Below, piece after piece: positions 51,604-60,277 of a stretch of DNA of 64,000 bases (position 1 is its first letter; each line of letters opens with the position of its first letter). The notes under the pieces were generated by a model. It was not told the DNA's origin. It ran no database searches and worked only from the letters and a program-made list of their open reading frames with translations. The position numbers and the translations under genes are program-made. Source of the stretch: Cellulosimicrobium marinum (lineage in GTDB: Bacteria > Actinomycetota > Actinomycetes > Actinomycetales > Cellulomonadaceae); NCBI RefSeq assembly GCF_020551945.1, contig NZ_JAJBZH010000003.1, positions 62,001-126,000 on the forward strand, in the 5' to 3' direction.

Positions 51604-52248
51604 TCAGGCGACGTCCTCGAAGAGGGACAGCGTGATCGTCGAGGAGTAGGAACCGGCCTCGACGTCCTCAGCCGTACGCAGCGTGAGGTCGGCGTTCGCG
51701 GTCCACATACCCTCGGGGTTGGCCAGGGACGAGTCCCAGGTGGAGACCAGGAGGTCCTGGTCGACGAGGCCGACGTCGTCGCCGCCCCCGTCACCCTCGA
51801 GAACCGGGTCGACACCCAGGCCGACGTCGACGAGGCCGGACTCGGACTCGGAGACGAGCGCCGGGGTCCAGCCCAGGTTCTCGGCACCGATCTCGTCGCC
51901 GTTCTCGTTGACGAAGGAGCTCGCGCTGCCCAGCACGTACCACGCGCTGCCCTCGGGGATCTCCTCCGCGGTGCGGGTGTCGGTGACCGTGACGCCCGGG
52001 AGCGTGCCGTCGAACTGACGGGTGCCCTCGACCGAGGAGTCGACCTCCTCCAGCGTCGTCGCGTCGGCGGCCACGCTCATGGCGAGGTTGCCCGGCTCGA
52101 CCGTGGACTCGATCTCGACGGAGACGTCGACGTTCGCGTCGTCGCCCACCTGGTCTGCGACGGCGGCGGACGACAGGGCGACCGTGCCGATGAGCATCGC
52201 ACCGAGGGCACCCCCGGCGACGAGCTGCTTCCTTGCTCGTGCGTTCAT
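51604..52248 (-). CDS. Secreted WxL-like surface protein
   Basis: 214 aa. Signal peptide ARKQLVAGGALGAMLIGTVA is cut near VA-DQ. The mature part is acidic: VDVSVEIESTVEPGNLAMSV, then ALVSESESGLVDVGLGVDPV and a C-terminal WTANADLTLRTAEDVEAGSY leading to TITLSLFEDVA. That ending matches the C-terminal strand pattern of WxL-type domains, which bind cell wall non-covalently. The start is ATG 52248 rather than 52263: GGAGAG lies 6 nt before it. No anchor of its own; the DUF916 protein probably tethers it. Confidence 0.75.
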   Translation of the reverse strand: MNARARKQLVAGGALGAMLIGTVALSSAAVADQVGDDANVDVSVEIESTVEPGNLAMSVAADATTLEEVDSSVEGTRQFDGTLPGVTVTDTRTAEEIPEGSAWYVLGSASSFVNENGDEIGAENLGWTPALVSESESGLVDVGLGVDPVLEGDGGGDDVGLVDQDLLVSTWDSSLANPEGMWTANADLTLRTAEDVEAGSYSSTITLSLFEDVA

Positions 52249-52289
52249 GTTGTTGCTCTCCATCGTTGGAGTTGTTGTCGGACCGGATC

Positions 52290-52319
52290 ACCATAGCGGC
52301 GAACCATGGGTTTTGACAG
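52290..52319 (-). promoter_or_regulatory. Promoter of the WxL-like gene
   Basis: On the minus strand CTGTCA (-35, 52314-52319) and TATGGT (-10, 52290-52295) are 18 nt apart, in the most A/T-rich stretch of the window. Start expected near 52283. Confidence 0.5.
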
Positions 52320-52337
52320 AGAGACACGAGAAGTGGT

Positions 52338-52369
52338 CAACCAATGTTAAGAAAGTAAACGAATGGTTG
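52338..52369. promoter_or_regulatory. Inverted repeat in the WxL-like gene upstream region
   Basis: CAACCA (52338-52343) and TGGTTG (52364-52369) flank 20 A/T-rich bases (ATGTTAAGAAAGTAAACGAA). It lies just upstream of the -35 box, the position of an activator or repressor site. Could also close the transcript of the Tad cluster. Confidence 0.35.
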
Positions 52370-52438
52370 GGGCGTGCGTCATCGCACCCCGTACCGGTTC
52401 CTTTCTTTCGGTCGTTCGTCGTCGAACGGATCGACGGC

Positions 52439-52948
52439 TCACCACGCTCTCGCGCGAGACTCCGCACGCACGATGATGCCATCTGACCAGAGCTGCGTCA
52501 CCCAGCTGATCATCGCGGGTCGCGCCCGGGAGGTCAGCACGACCTCCGCGGTCCGGCCGTCGGGGGTGGAGGCGTCCACGACCCGCACGTCGGTCAGACC
52601 CGCCAGAGCCGCAGGATGCTGCGCCAGATGGGTCGCGACCTCGACCCGGACGTCGGCGTCCGTGAGCGTGAGCACGGCGCCCTCCTCGGGTACGGACGCG
52701 GCCCCGACGTAGAACGTCTCGTGCGTCATCGAGTCGGCCGCCGTGAGCGCGAGCGAGTCCGCCAGGTCGAAGAGTCGCTTGCGTTCCAGGTGCACCTGCG
52801 TCGCGCTCACGACCACCGTCACGAGAAGCAGGGCGAAGGCGACGAAGGCCGACGTGAGGAGCATGACCTGCCCGTCCTCGCGCTGCCCGACCCGAGACCG
52901 GACATCCGACCGGAACCGTGAACGGAGCCGAGCAGGGCGCCCGCTCAC
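52439..52948 (-). CDS. TadG/Rv3654c-like pilus-assembly protein
   Basis: 169 aa. A short basic N-terminus, REDGQVM, then one membrane helix (LLTSAFVAFALLLVTVVVSA) and a helical/beta extracellular part (LFDLADSLALTAADSM). The GQ(V)MLLT start is that of the TadG/Rv3654c-like pseudopilin group. GTG 52948 overlaps the previous stop (GTGA). Last gene of the Tad operon. Confidence 0.8.
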   Translation of the reverse strand: MSGRPARLRSRFRSDVRSRVGQREDGQVMLLTSAFVAFALLLVTVVVSATQVHLERKRLFDLADSLALTAADSMTHETFYVGAASVPEEGAVLTLTDADVRVEVATHLAQHPAALAGLTDVRVVDASTPDGRTAEVVLTSRARPAMISWVTQLWSDGIIVRAESRARAW

Positions 52949-53427
52949 GGTCGCCTCGCGGCGTACTCGTCGACGTCCACGACGTGCCGCGCCTCCACCG
53001 GCACGGACAACGGCACCGCGTCCCGGACGAACCCGGGGACGAACGGCAGGGGGACGTCGAGCCGCACCACGGTCTCGACGGAGCCACCCGGGGCGAGGCA
53101 CCCGGCGGCCGAGCACGAGACGCCGAGCGCGCTGCCCGGGTCCGCCTCGTCGAAACCTTGGTCGGCGAGCGCGAGGCCCACCGCCACCACGGCACGCTCC
53201 GCGCCGTCCGCCGACGACGACGCCGTGACGAACGCGCGCGCCGACTCCCGGGCCGCGCCCTCCACCGCGAACGTCGCCGCCTGGACCCGGCCCAGCGTGA
53301 GCACCAGGTACATCACCGGCAGCAGCAGGACCAGGGCGAGACCGAGGAACTCGACGACCGCGTTGCCCCGTTCCCCGTCCGTGCCCTCGACGCCCTCGAC
53401 GCCCTCGACGCCCTCGCGCACGATCAC
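52945..53427 (-). CDS. TadE-like pseudopilin 1
   Basis: 160 aa. GERGNAVVEFLGLALVLLLP is the TadE prepilin start: cleavage after Gly with Glu at +5-type position, followed by a hydrophobic helix. The body has two cysteines (CSAAGC). The N-terminus contains VEGVEGVEG from a short DNA repeat. It overlaps its neighbours on both sides. Minor pilin of the Flp system. Confidence 0.85.
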   Translation of the reverse strand: MIVREGVEGVEGVEGTDGERGNAVVEFLGLALVLLLPVMYLVLTLGRVQAATFAVEGAARESARAFVTASSSADGAERAVVAVGLALADQGFDEADPGSALGVSCSAAGCLAPGGSVETVVRLDVPLPFVPGFVRDAVPLSVPVEARHVVDVDEYAARRP

Positions 53428-53822
53428 GTCCCCTCCTCCAGCGCCCGTCCCGAGACCGTGAGCGACCCCGACGGACCGAGCAGCCCGACGACGGGCAGGG
53501 GCGCCGTCACCGTCACCTCCACGACCCGCAGGCCGTCGACCGTGGTCTCCCGCGCCACGACGTCCCGCGCGTACCGGTCGGACAGCGCCGCCGCGACGAG
53601 CTGGCGGGTCCGCGCCACCCCGTCGGCGGGCCCGCGATCCGCACGCCCCGCCACGCGAGCACCCTCCGCCGCGCTGTCGATCACGGTCGAGCGCACGTGC
53701 AGGGCCAGCGCGACCTGGACCACACCGAGGAACAGCACCAGGACGAGGATCGACACGAGCGTGAAGTCGACGACCGCCGACCCGGACTCCCGGCTCGCCG
53801 GCGCGTCCCTCGTCGCCGTCAC
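53424..53822 (-). CDS. TadE-like pseudopilin 2
   Basis: 132 aa. SGSAVVDFTLVSILVLVLFL is a TadE-type processing and helix region, followed by LHVRSTVIDSAAEGARVAGR, typical of the TadE helix. GTG 53822 is chosen from its overlap with the pilin stop. Probably a minor pilin that heterodimerises with the neighbouring TadE-like protein. Confidence 0.85.
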   Translation of the reverse strand: MTATRDAPASRESGSAVVDFTLVSILVLVLFLGVVQVALALHVRSTVIDSAAEGARVAGRADRGPADGVARTRQLVAAALSDRYARDVVARETTVDGLRVVEVTVTAPLPVVGLLGPSGSLTVSGRALEEGT

Positions 53823-54037
53823 GGCCCGCCGACGCTGCTGATCGCGTCGCTGAACGCCGCCGTGAGCGCCGGCCCGGCGACCGCCCACAGCGCGATGACC
53901 AGGCCTGCCGTCATCAACGTGATGAGGACCCAGCCGGGGACGTCCCCCCGCTCCCGGTCACCACCGGCGACACGACGCACCGTCCCGCCGACGACGCCGT
54001 GCGCCCCTCGTGCGACCTTGACCGCCCACCCCTGCAT
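53819..54037 (-). CDS. Flp-pilin-like small protein (DUF4244 type)
   Basis: 72 aa. RERGDVPGWVLITLMTAGLV is a prepilin-like cleavage site (G-D) followed by a single helix through VAGPALTAAFSDAI, matching the major-pilin-like protein of the actinobacterial Tad locus. ATG 54037 follows GGAAGGATGGACGG. A gap of 84 bp separates it from tadC, the only sizeable gap in the cluster. Confidence 0.8.
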   Translation of the reverse strand: MQGWAVKVARGAHGVVGGTVRRVAGGDRERGDVPGWVLITLMTAGLVIALWAVAGPALTAAFSDAISSVGGP

Positions 54038-54121
54038 CCGTCCATCCTTCCGTCGGGGCGACCGACCGTCGGCCGCCCGTCGTCCCGCCGGGCCAGAACC
54101 CGGGAGACTCGTCCCACCAGG

Positions 54122-55057
54122 TCAGAACCCGAGCCGCAGCGTCGCCACGGACGGGAAGATCGCGAACACGACGGTCACCGGGAGGATGAGGAACACCACC
54201 GGGACCATCATCAGGACCTCCTTGCGCCCGCCGGACTCCATGAGCGCGCGCCGACCGGTCTCGCGCACGTCCTGCGCCTGGGCGCGCAGCACCTCGGCGA
54301 GCGGCGTCCCCCGTTCCACGGCGACCGCGACGCCCTCGGCGAAGCGGGTGAGGCTGGGGAGCGCCGTGCGGTCGGCGAGCTGTTCGAGGGCACGCGTGAG
54401 GGGTGCGCCCGCCCGCACGGCCGCGAGGGTCGTCGCGAGCTCGCCGGACAGCTCGCCCCGAGCGGTGGACGCGACCCGGTCGAGCGCCGCGACGGGTCCC
54501 TCCCCTGCGCTGACCGACAGGGCGAGCAGCTCGGCGACGGTGGGGAACTCCGCGAGCATGCGGTCCTCCCGGCGGCGCACGGTCCGCGTCAGGTGCTGGT
54601 CGCACCCGACGACGCCCACGACACCGCAGACCAGCACGAGCAGCACGAGCGCGACCGGGGACGACCCCCGGGTCGCGGCGAGCACGACGGCGAGGGCCGT
54701 CCCGGCTGCGAGGCCGAGCACGCCCCACAGGAGCTGGCGGGCGCGGAACTGGTCGACGCTCTCCGTCCGGCCCGCGCGGTCGAGGCGGCGTCGCACGTCG
54801 GCACGTGTCGAGCCCAGGCGGTCGAGCGCGCGCGCCGCGTCGGCCACCCACGGCGCGAGGAGACGTTCGATCGTGGGGAACGGGGTGTGGACGGGCTGGT
54901 CCCGCAGCAGCGCGGACGTCCCGTCCTGCAGGCGCAGGTAGGGGGCGAGACGTTCGTCGAGCCGGATCGCGCGGCCCCGGACCGCGCTGACCACGAGGAC
55001 GAGCCCGAGACCGCCGAGAGCACCGATCGCGGCGCCGAGCCAGGAGACGTCGTTCAT
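54122..55057 (-). CDS. tadC: Type II/IV secretion inner-membrane protein TadC
   Basis: 311 aa. T2SSF fold: helices near 8-25 and 125-165, the conserved LLALSVSAGEGPVAALDRVA and FAEGVAVAVERGTPLAEVLR, and late helices around MMVPVVFLILPVTVVFAIFP. It forms the platform with TadB. ATG 55057 overlaps the tadB stop. Confidence 0.92.
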   Translation of the reverse strand: MNDVSWLGAAIGALGGLGLVLVVSAVRGRAIRLDERLAPYLRLQDGTSALLRDQPVHTPFPTIERLLAPWVADAARALDRLGSTRADVRRRLDRAGRTESVDQFRARQLLWGVLGLAAGTALAVVLAATRGSSPVALVLLVLVCGVVGVVGCDQHLTRTVRRREDRMLAEFPTVAELLALSVSAGEGPVAALDRVASTARGELSGELATTLAAVRAGAPLTRALEQLADRTALPSLTRFAEGVAVAVERGTPLAEVLRAQAQDVRETGRRALMESGGRKEVLMMVPVVFLILPVTVVFAIFPSVATLRLGF

Positions 55058-55914
55058 CGCAGGACCCTCTCCTCCTCGGGCAACCGCCCGATCCGCAGCA
55101 TGAGCTGGTAGGCGACGACGGTGCAGGCGGCACCCCCGGCGAGGACCAGGCCCCCGGTGACGGTGTTGTACGCCGCCGCGGTCTCGGCGCGGGTCGCGAG
55201 GAAGCCGAGGACGACCCACGGGCCGGCCACGGCCAGGCGGGCGCCGTTGACGGTCCAGGACTGGCGGGCCTCCAGCTCGCCGCGGGTGCGGGCGTCGTCG
55301 CGCAGGAACGTCGAGAGGGTGCGCAGGAGCCGGCCGAGGTCTGTCCCGCCGACGTCGCGGGTGAGCCGCAGCGCCTCGACGATGCGGTCCGCGACGGGGT
55401 CGGCGAGGCGTTCCTTGAGGGCGTCGAGGCTGTCGCCGAACCTGCCGGTGGCCCGGTAGTCGCGCGCGAAGCGCAGGAACGGCTCGCGCAGCTCGACAGG
55501 GCCGCGGTCGCCGAGCTGACCGACGGCCTCGGGCAGCGACAGACCGGCCCGCACGCCGGACGCGAGGTGGTCGACGACCTCGGGCCACACGTCGCGCAGC
55601 CGGGCGCGGCGCCGTCGGGCACGGGACCGGACGAGGACGCCGGGCGCCACGGCCGCCATGACGGCGAAGCACGTCGCGATCGTCAGCGACCGGGTCAGGA
55701 CGCTCGCGACCACGAGGACGACGAGCCCGACGCCGACGCTCGCGCCCACGAGCCCGCCCGGCGTCACCGACGGGGCACCCGCCTGGACCAGGAGGTCCTG
55801 CGTCCGGGCGGCCCAGCCGTCGGCGCCGCGCGCGCGGCGTGGGCCCGGCTCCCAGAAGGACCACCACACGCTGAGCAGCCCCGCCCCGAGCAGGAGACCG
55901 ACCACCACTCCCAC
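55054..55914 (-). CDS. tadB: Type II/IV secretion inner-membrane protein TadB
   Basis: 286 aa. A first helix at the start (VGVVVGLLLGAGLLSVWW), two in the middle (VGASVGVGLVVLVVASVL), then VWPEVVDHLASGVRAGLSLP and RDVGGTDLGRLLRTLSTFLR, which are T2SSF motifs. GTG 55914 is one base after the tadA stop; GTG 55908 and 55905 are possible. Confidence 0.92.
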   Translation of the reverse strand: MGVVVGLLLGAGLLSVWWSFWEPGPRRARGADGWAARTQDLLVQAGAPSVTPGGLVGASVGVGLVVLVVASVLTRSLTIATCFAVMAAVAPGVLVRSRARRRRARLRDVWPEVVDHLASGVRAGLSLPEAVGQLGDRGPVELREPFLRFARDYRATGRFGDSLDALKERLADPVADRIVEALRLTRDVGGTDLGRLLRTLSTFLRDDARTRGELEARQSWTVNGARLAVAGPWVVLGFLATRAETAAAYNTVTGGLVLAGGAACTVVAYQLMLRIGRLPEEERVLR

Positions 55915-55915
55915 G

Positions 55916-57202
55916 TCAGCGCACCCCCGCCCAGGTCTCGACGGGAGAATGCGCCAGGACGTGGCCGCGGTCGTCGCGCAGCAGCGCCGCGAGGTCGATC
56001 CCGGCCCGCGCGAAGCGGTCGGCGGCGGGCGGGTAGCCGTCGGCGCGCACGAGCCGGTCCCCCGACCGCACGAACAGCTCGGAGGTCTCGACGACGCCCT
56101 GCTCCACGCGACCGGGCACCCCGAGGATCTCGCGCACTCCGCGGCGGCCCGACGCGTCCGTCCCGAGGTGCACCACGAGGTCGACCGCCGACGCGACGGT
56201 CGGGACGACGAACCGGTCCGAGACGTTCTCCCCCGCGAGCAGCGGCAGCGCGCACATCTTCGCGATCGCCTCCCGCGCCGAGTTGGCGTGCAGGGTGCAC
56301 ATGCCCGGGACACCGGCGTTCAACGCGATGAGCAGGTCGAAGCTCTCCGCCTCGCGGACCTCGCCGATGACGATCCTGTCGGGGCGCATCCGCAGCGCCT
56401 CCTTGACGAGCCGGCGCAGCGGGATCTCACCGGTTCCCTCGAGGCTGGGCTGGCGGCACTGCATCGAGACGACGTCGCGCACGGCGAACCGGAGCTCGAA
56501 CACCTCCTCGCACGTGATGACGCGCTGGGTGGCCGGGACGGACCCGGCGAGGGCGTTGAGCATTGTCGTCTTCCCGGCCTGGGTCGCGCCCGCCACGAGG
56601 ATGTTGAGCCCGGCGCGCACGGACGCGTCGAGGAACGCGGCGGCGTGCGCGGTGAGCGACCCGAGCCGCACCATGTCGTCGAGGCTCGTGGCCCGCACGA
56701 CGTGCTTGCGGACGTTGACGGCGAAGTGCTCGCGCGTGACGTCGGGGATGACGACGTGGAGCCGCTCGCCGCCGGGCAGCGACGCGTCGACGAACGGGCT
56801 GGACAGGTCGAGACGGCGGCCGGACGAGCGCAGCATCTGCTCGACGAGGTCGCGCACCTGCTGGGCGGTGAGGATGGTCGTGGTGAGCTCGGGCTCGCCG
56901 CGGCGGGCGACGAAAACCTGGTGCGGGGCGTTGATCCAGATCTCCTCGACCTCCGGGTCGTCGAGGTACTGCTGGAGGGGCCCGAGCCCGGCGACGGCGT
57001 CGAGGACGGCCCGCCCGGCGGCAGCCGGGTCGGCGAGCGGGGTGACGGCACCGAGCGCGCTGCGCGTCTCGTAGTCGGCGATGGCGTCGCGCACGAGGCG
57101 GTCGACGGCGGCGCGGTCGCGGGCCGGGTCCACGCCGCGGCGTCGGACGAGCTCGCGCACCTCGCTCTCCAGCAGCGCGACCGGGCGCGCGTCGACGGAC
57201 AT
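55916..57202 (-). CDS. tadA: Pilus-assembly ATPase TadA/CpaF
   Basis: 428 aa. N-terminal helical domain, then EEIWINAPHQVFVARRG; Walker A AGATQAGKTTMLNAL, the Asp box near VITCEEVFELRF, Walker B PDRIVIGEVREAE and His box MCTLHANSAREAI are all present. It powers Flp-pilus assembly. ATG 57202 has GGGGGAA upstream. It is the first gene of the cluster; no CpaE/septum-site-like gene precedes it, and the divergent aminotransferase starts 207 bp away. Confidence 0.95.
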   Translation of the reverse strand: MSVDARPVALLESEVRELVRRRGVDPARDRAAVDRLVRDAIADYETRSALGAVTPLADPAAAGRAVLDAVAGLGPLQQYLDDPEVEEIWINAPHQVFVARRGEPELTTTILTAQQVRDLVEQMLRSSGRRLDLSSPFVDASLPGGERLHVVIPDVTREHFAVNVRKHVVRATSLDDMVRLGSLTAHAAAFLDASVRAGLNILVAGATQAGKTTMLNALAGSVPATQRVITCEEVFELRFAVRDVVSMQCRQPSLEGTGEIPLRRLVKEALRMRPDRIVIGEVREAESFDLLIALNAGVPGMCTLHANSAREAIAKMCALPLLAGENVSDRFVVPTVASAVDLVVHLGTDASGRRGVREILGVPGRVEQGVVETSELFVRSGDRLVRADGYPPAADRFARAGIDLAALLRDDRGHVLAHSPVETWAGVR

Positions 57203-57409
57203 CCGAGAGTTCCCCCTGCTCTCCGACCGGGCGACCCGGTGCCGGGTCTGTGGCGATCTGCGCCAGAGAGTAGGGCACGGCGACGCTCGTCGGCACGCGC
57301 CCCTGTGGACAGTGCCGCGGGAGGCGCGGAATCGTGCGGATCTCGGCCGGGCGTCGTCTTGCATGCTGGTCAGCGGCCTGCGGGGACGTCGCGCCGGTAC
57401 TGTCGGGGC

Positions 57410-58666
57410 ATGGCTCCCACGACCGGTCTCCCCCGCGGCCGATGGCAGGACGCGGCCCGTGCGACGGGCCTGCTCGGCGCGGACGGCACGGTCGCCTCGA
57501 CGGTGTTCGCGGAGATGACGGACCTCGCGCGGCGCACGGGCGCGATCAACCTCGGGCAGGGCTTCCCGGACGTCGACGGCCCGCCGCCCGTGAAGCACGC
57601 GGCGCAGCGCGCGATCGAGGACGGGCACAACCAGTACCCGCCCGGCCCCGGGATCCTCCGGCTGCGCGACGCGGTCGCGGACCACCAGTCCCGCCACTAC
57701 GGGCTGGACCCCGACCCGGCGTCGGAGGTCCTCGTGACGACGGGCGCGACGGAGGCGCTCGCCGCGACGATCCTCGCCCTGGCCGGCCCGGGCGACGACG
57801 TCGTGACCCTCGAGCCGTTCTACGACTCGTACGCGGCGTGCATCGCGCTCGCCGGTGCGCGGCACGTCACCGTGCCGCTCGTCCCGGGACCCGATCGTTT
57901 CCGGCTCGACGTCGCCGCGCTGGACGCGGCCGTGACGGACCGCACGCGGCTCGTCGTGGTGAACTCGCCCCACAACCCGACCGGGACGGTCCTCACGCTC
58001 GACGAGCTGGAAGCGATCGCGGCGGCGGCCCGCCGCCACGACGCCCTCGTGGTCACCGACGAGGTCTACGAGCACCTGACGTTCGACGACGTCGCCCACG
58101 TCCCCGTCGCGACGCTCCCCGGCATGCGCGAGCGCACCCTGACGATCTCGTCGGCGGGCAAGACGTTCTCGTTCACCGGGTGGAAGGTCGGGTGGATGCA
58201 CGGACCCGCGCCGCTCGTGACGGCGGTACGGACGGTCAAGCAGTTCCTCACGTACACGTCGGGCGCCCCGTTCCAGCCGGCGGTCGCGGACGCCCTCGCC
58301 GAGGACGAGACGCCGCGTGCCCTCGCGGACTCGCTGGAGCGGCGTCGTGACCTGCTGTGCGCGGGCCTCGAGGACGCCGGGTTCGGTGTCGTCGTGCCGC
58401 AGGGCACCTACTTCGTGGTGGCCGACGGCGCGCCGCTGGGCTTCGACGACGGCGTCGCCCTGTGCCGGTCCCTGCCCGCCCTGGCGGGCGTGGTCGGTGT
58501 CCCGGTGAGCGCGTTCTGCACGCCGGGGTCGACGACGGCCCGCGCCCTCGCCTCGCGCGTGCGGTTCACGTTCGTCAAGCGCGAGGAGGTCCTCGTCGAG
58601 GCGGTGGAGCGCCTGCAGGCCCTCCGGTCCGGGGACCGGACGCGGGGGCTCGTCGACCCGGCCTGA
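57410..58666 (+). CDS. Class I aminotransferase
   Basis: 418 aa. INLGQGFPDVDGPPPVKHAA, NQYPPGPGILRLRDAVADHQ, VVNSPHNPTGTVLTLDELEA, VVTDEVYEHLTFD and the PLP lysine in ISSAGKTFSFTGWKVGW. The SAGKTFSFTGWKVGW pattern is that of the kynurenine/methionine/glutamine-transaminase K branch. Likely substrates are methionine-like or aromatic amino acids. ATG 57410 follows TACTGT by 6 nt. The stop codon lies inside a 15-bp repeat present four times. Confidence 0.9.
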   Translation: MAPTTGLPRGRWQDAARATGLLGADGTVASTVFAEMTDLARRTGAINLGQGFPDVDGPPPVKHAAQRAIEDGHNQYPPGPGILRLRDAVADHQSRHYGLDPDPASEVLVTTGATEALAATILALAGPGDDVVTLEPFYDSYAACIALAGARHVTVPLVPGPDRFRLDVAALDAAVTDRTRLVVVNSPHNPTGTVLTLDELEAIAAAARRHDALVVTDEVYEHLTFDDVAHVPVATLPGMRERTLTISSAGKTFSFTGWKVGWMHGPAPLVTAVRTVKQFLTYTSGAPFQPAVADALAEDETPRALADSLERRRDLLCAGLEDAGFGVVVPQGTYFVVADGAPLGFDDGVALCRSLPALAGVVGVPVSAFCTPGSTTARALASRVRFTFVKREEVLVEAVERLQALRSGDRTRGLVDPA

Positions 58667-58713
58667 CTCGACCCGGCCTGACTCGACCCGGCCTGACTCG
58701 ACCCGGCCTGACG
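58654..58713. repeat. Four 15-bp tandem repeats spanning the aminotransferase stop
   Basis: TCGACCCGGCCTGAC is repeated exactly at 58654, 58669, 58684 and 58699. Because the unit is 15 bp, the gene ends ...DPA-stop and then repeats LDPA-stop three times in the same frame. Confidence 0.97.
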
Positions 58714-58717
58714 CGGC

Positions 58718-60118
58718 TCAGCCGCAGACGCCGGGGAGGAGCTCGGCCTCGTCTTCCGGTTCTCCGTCGGTCGTGCCGTCGGTCGTGCCGTCCCCGTCCG
58801 AGCCCTCGGTGCCCTCGGTGCCCTCGGTGCCCGTCGTGCCACCGTCTCCCGCGGCCGCACCGCCGTCGTCCTCGACCGGACCGTCCGTGCCGTCCGCAGG
58901 GTCCTGGGACCCGGGGGCGCCCGACGTCGCGTCGTCGCGCGGGTCGGTCGTGTCCTCGTGGCCGGGGGGCGGCTCGTCGGCGACGATGCGTTCCCAGATC
59001 GCGTCGGCCTCCGCGGTCCACTCGACGCGGTTCGGGTCGCGCGGCGAGTCGACGACGGGCAGCTCGGTGAAGACGACCTCCGAGGGGTTGATGGTGCGCA
59101 GGCTGAACGCGAGCCCGGCGAGCGCGGCCGGGTCGGCGATCGAGGGGTCGGCGCTGATGGAGCTGAGCACGGCCTCGATCACGCCGTAGAGCTGGGGCGA
59201 GTTCGTGATGATGTTCTGGGCGAGGATCTGCCGGACCATCGCGTCGATGAACCCCTGCTGACGCTCGATCCGGGCGAGGTCGCTCCCCATCTCCAGGCCC
59301 ATGCCCTGGCCCTGGCGTGCACGGAGGTAGTCGATCGCGGTGCTGCCGTCGATCGTGCGCTCTCCTGCCTCGATGTTCAGACCCGGCGAGTGCGCCCCGC
59401 CGACGACATCCTCGGGGAAGCACATCGTGACGCCGTCGAGGGCGTCGACGACCCCGATGACCCCGGTCATCTTGACGACGACGTGGTTCGTGATCGGGAT
59501 GCCCGTGAGCTCCTGGACCGCCGTGATGGTGCACGCGGCGGCGTGGTCGATGTCGTCGACGCCGCCGGACCCGATCTCGAACGCGGAGTTGAACATCGCG
59601 TTGTGCGGCTGCGACATCGAGCCGTCGGGCAGCTTGCACGCCGGGAGGTCGACGAGCGAGTCGCGCGGGATGGACACGACCTCCATGCGCGTGCGGTCGC
59701 CGGAGACGTGCGCGATGAACGTGGTGTCCGAGCGCATGCCCTCCTCGCTGCCCGCGATGGCCGCGTTCTCGGCGTCGCGGAAGTCGGTGCCCATGACGAG
59801 GATGTTGAGCGCCCGGCCGGCGAACGGGTCGTCGGGGTCCTTCGGCGGCTCGACCGTCGGGCCCCCGACGACGAGGTCGCTGACGTCGCTGACCGTGACC
59901 TTCGACCTGAGGTCGAGGTAGACCGCGGCACCCGCGACGGCGGCGAAGCTCAGGGCGCCGGTGACGACGAGCCCGATCGCACGGGCGACGCGGTGGGAGC
60001 GGAGCGCCCGCGCGTGGTGCGGTCCGCCCGACGGCTTCGGCGGGTCGCCGGCTGACCGGCCGGGCCCGGCGGGACGGCCTCGCGACGGTTCCGTCGCGGG
60101 CTCGACGATCGATGGCAC
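58718..60118 (-). CDS. LytR-CpsA-Psr family phosphotransferase
   Basis: 466 aa. A cytoplasmic tail, one helix (AIGLVVTGALSFAAVAGAAV), then the LCP domain: ALNILVMGTDFRDAENAA, RSDTTFIAHVSGDRTRMEVV, VSIPRDSLVDLP (catalytic arginines) and LARIERQQGFIDAMV. The C-terminal ~85 residues are low-complexity Thr/Gly/Glu/Asp (TEGTEGTEGSDGDGTTDGTT). It links polymers such as teichoic acid or arabinogalactan to peptidoglycan. GTG 60118 follows TACCCT by 6 nt. Confidence 0.92.
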   Translation of the reverse strand: MPSIVEPATEPSRGRPAGPGRSAGDPPKPSGGPHHARALRSHRVARAIGLVVTGALSFAAVAGAAVYLDLRSKVTVSDVSDLVVGGPTVEPPKDPDDPFAGRALNILVMGTDFRDAENAAIAGSEEGMRSDTTFIAHVSGDRTRMEVVSIPRDSLVDLPACKLPDGSMSQPHNAMFNSAFEIGSGGVDDIDHAAACTITAVQELTGIPITNHVVVKMTGVIGVVDALDGVTMCFPEDVVGGAHSPGLNIEAGERTIDGSTAIDYLRARQGQGMGLEMGSDLARIERQQGFIDAMVRQILAQNIITNSPQLYGVIEAVLSSISADPSIADPAALAGLAFSLRTINPSEVVFTELPVVDSPRDPNRVEWTAEADAIWERIVADEPPPGHEDTTDPRDDATSGAPGSQDPADGTDGPVEDDGGAAAGDGGTTGTEGTEGTEGSDGDGTTDGTTDGEPEDEAELLPGVCG

Positions 60119-60277
60119 GGTCCGAGGGTAAGGGTTTGCTCGTGGACACGTGTGCACGACCAGCCGGAGGACGTGTGAAGGAGGCCCGACCTCCGGCGTC
60201 CTCCACGTCGCCGAGAGCACGATTCGCCCGCTGTGCCCCGTCTTGCCGTCGTGTCGCGGCTCGCCGGGCCGGTGGTG

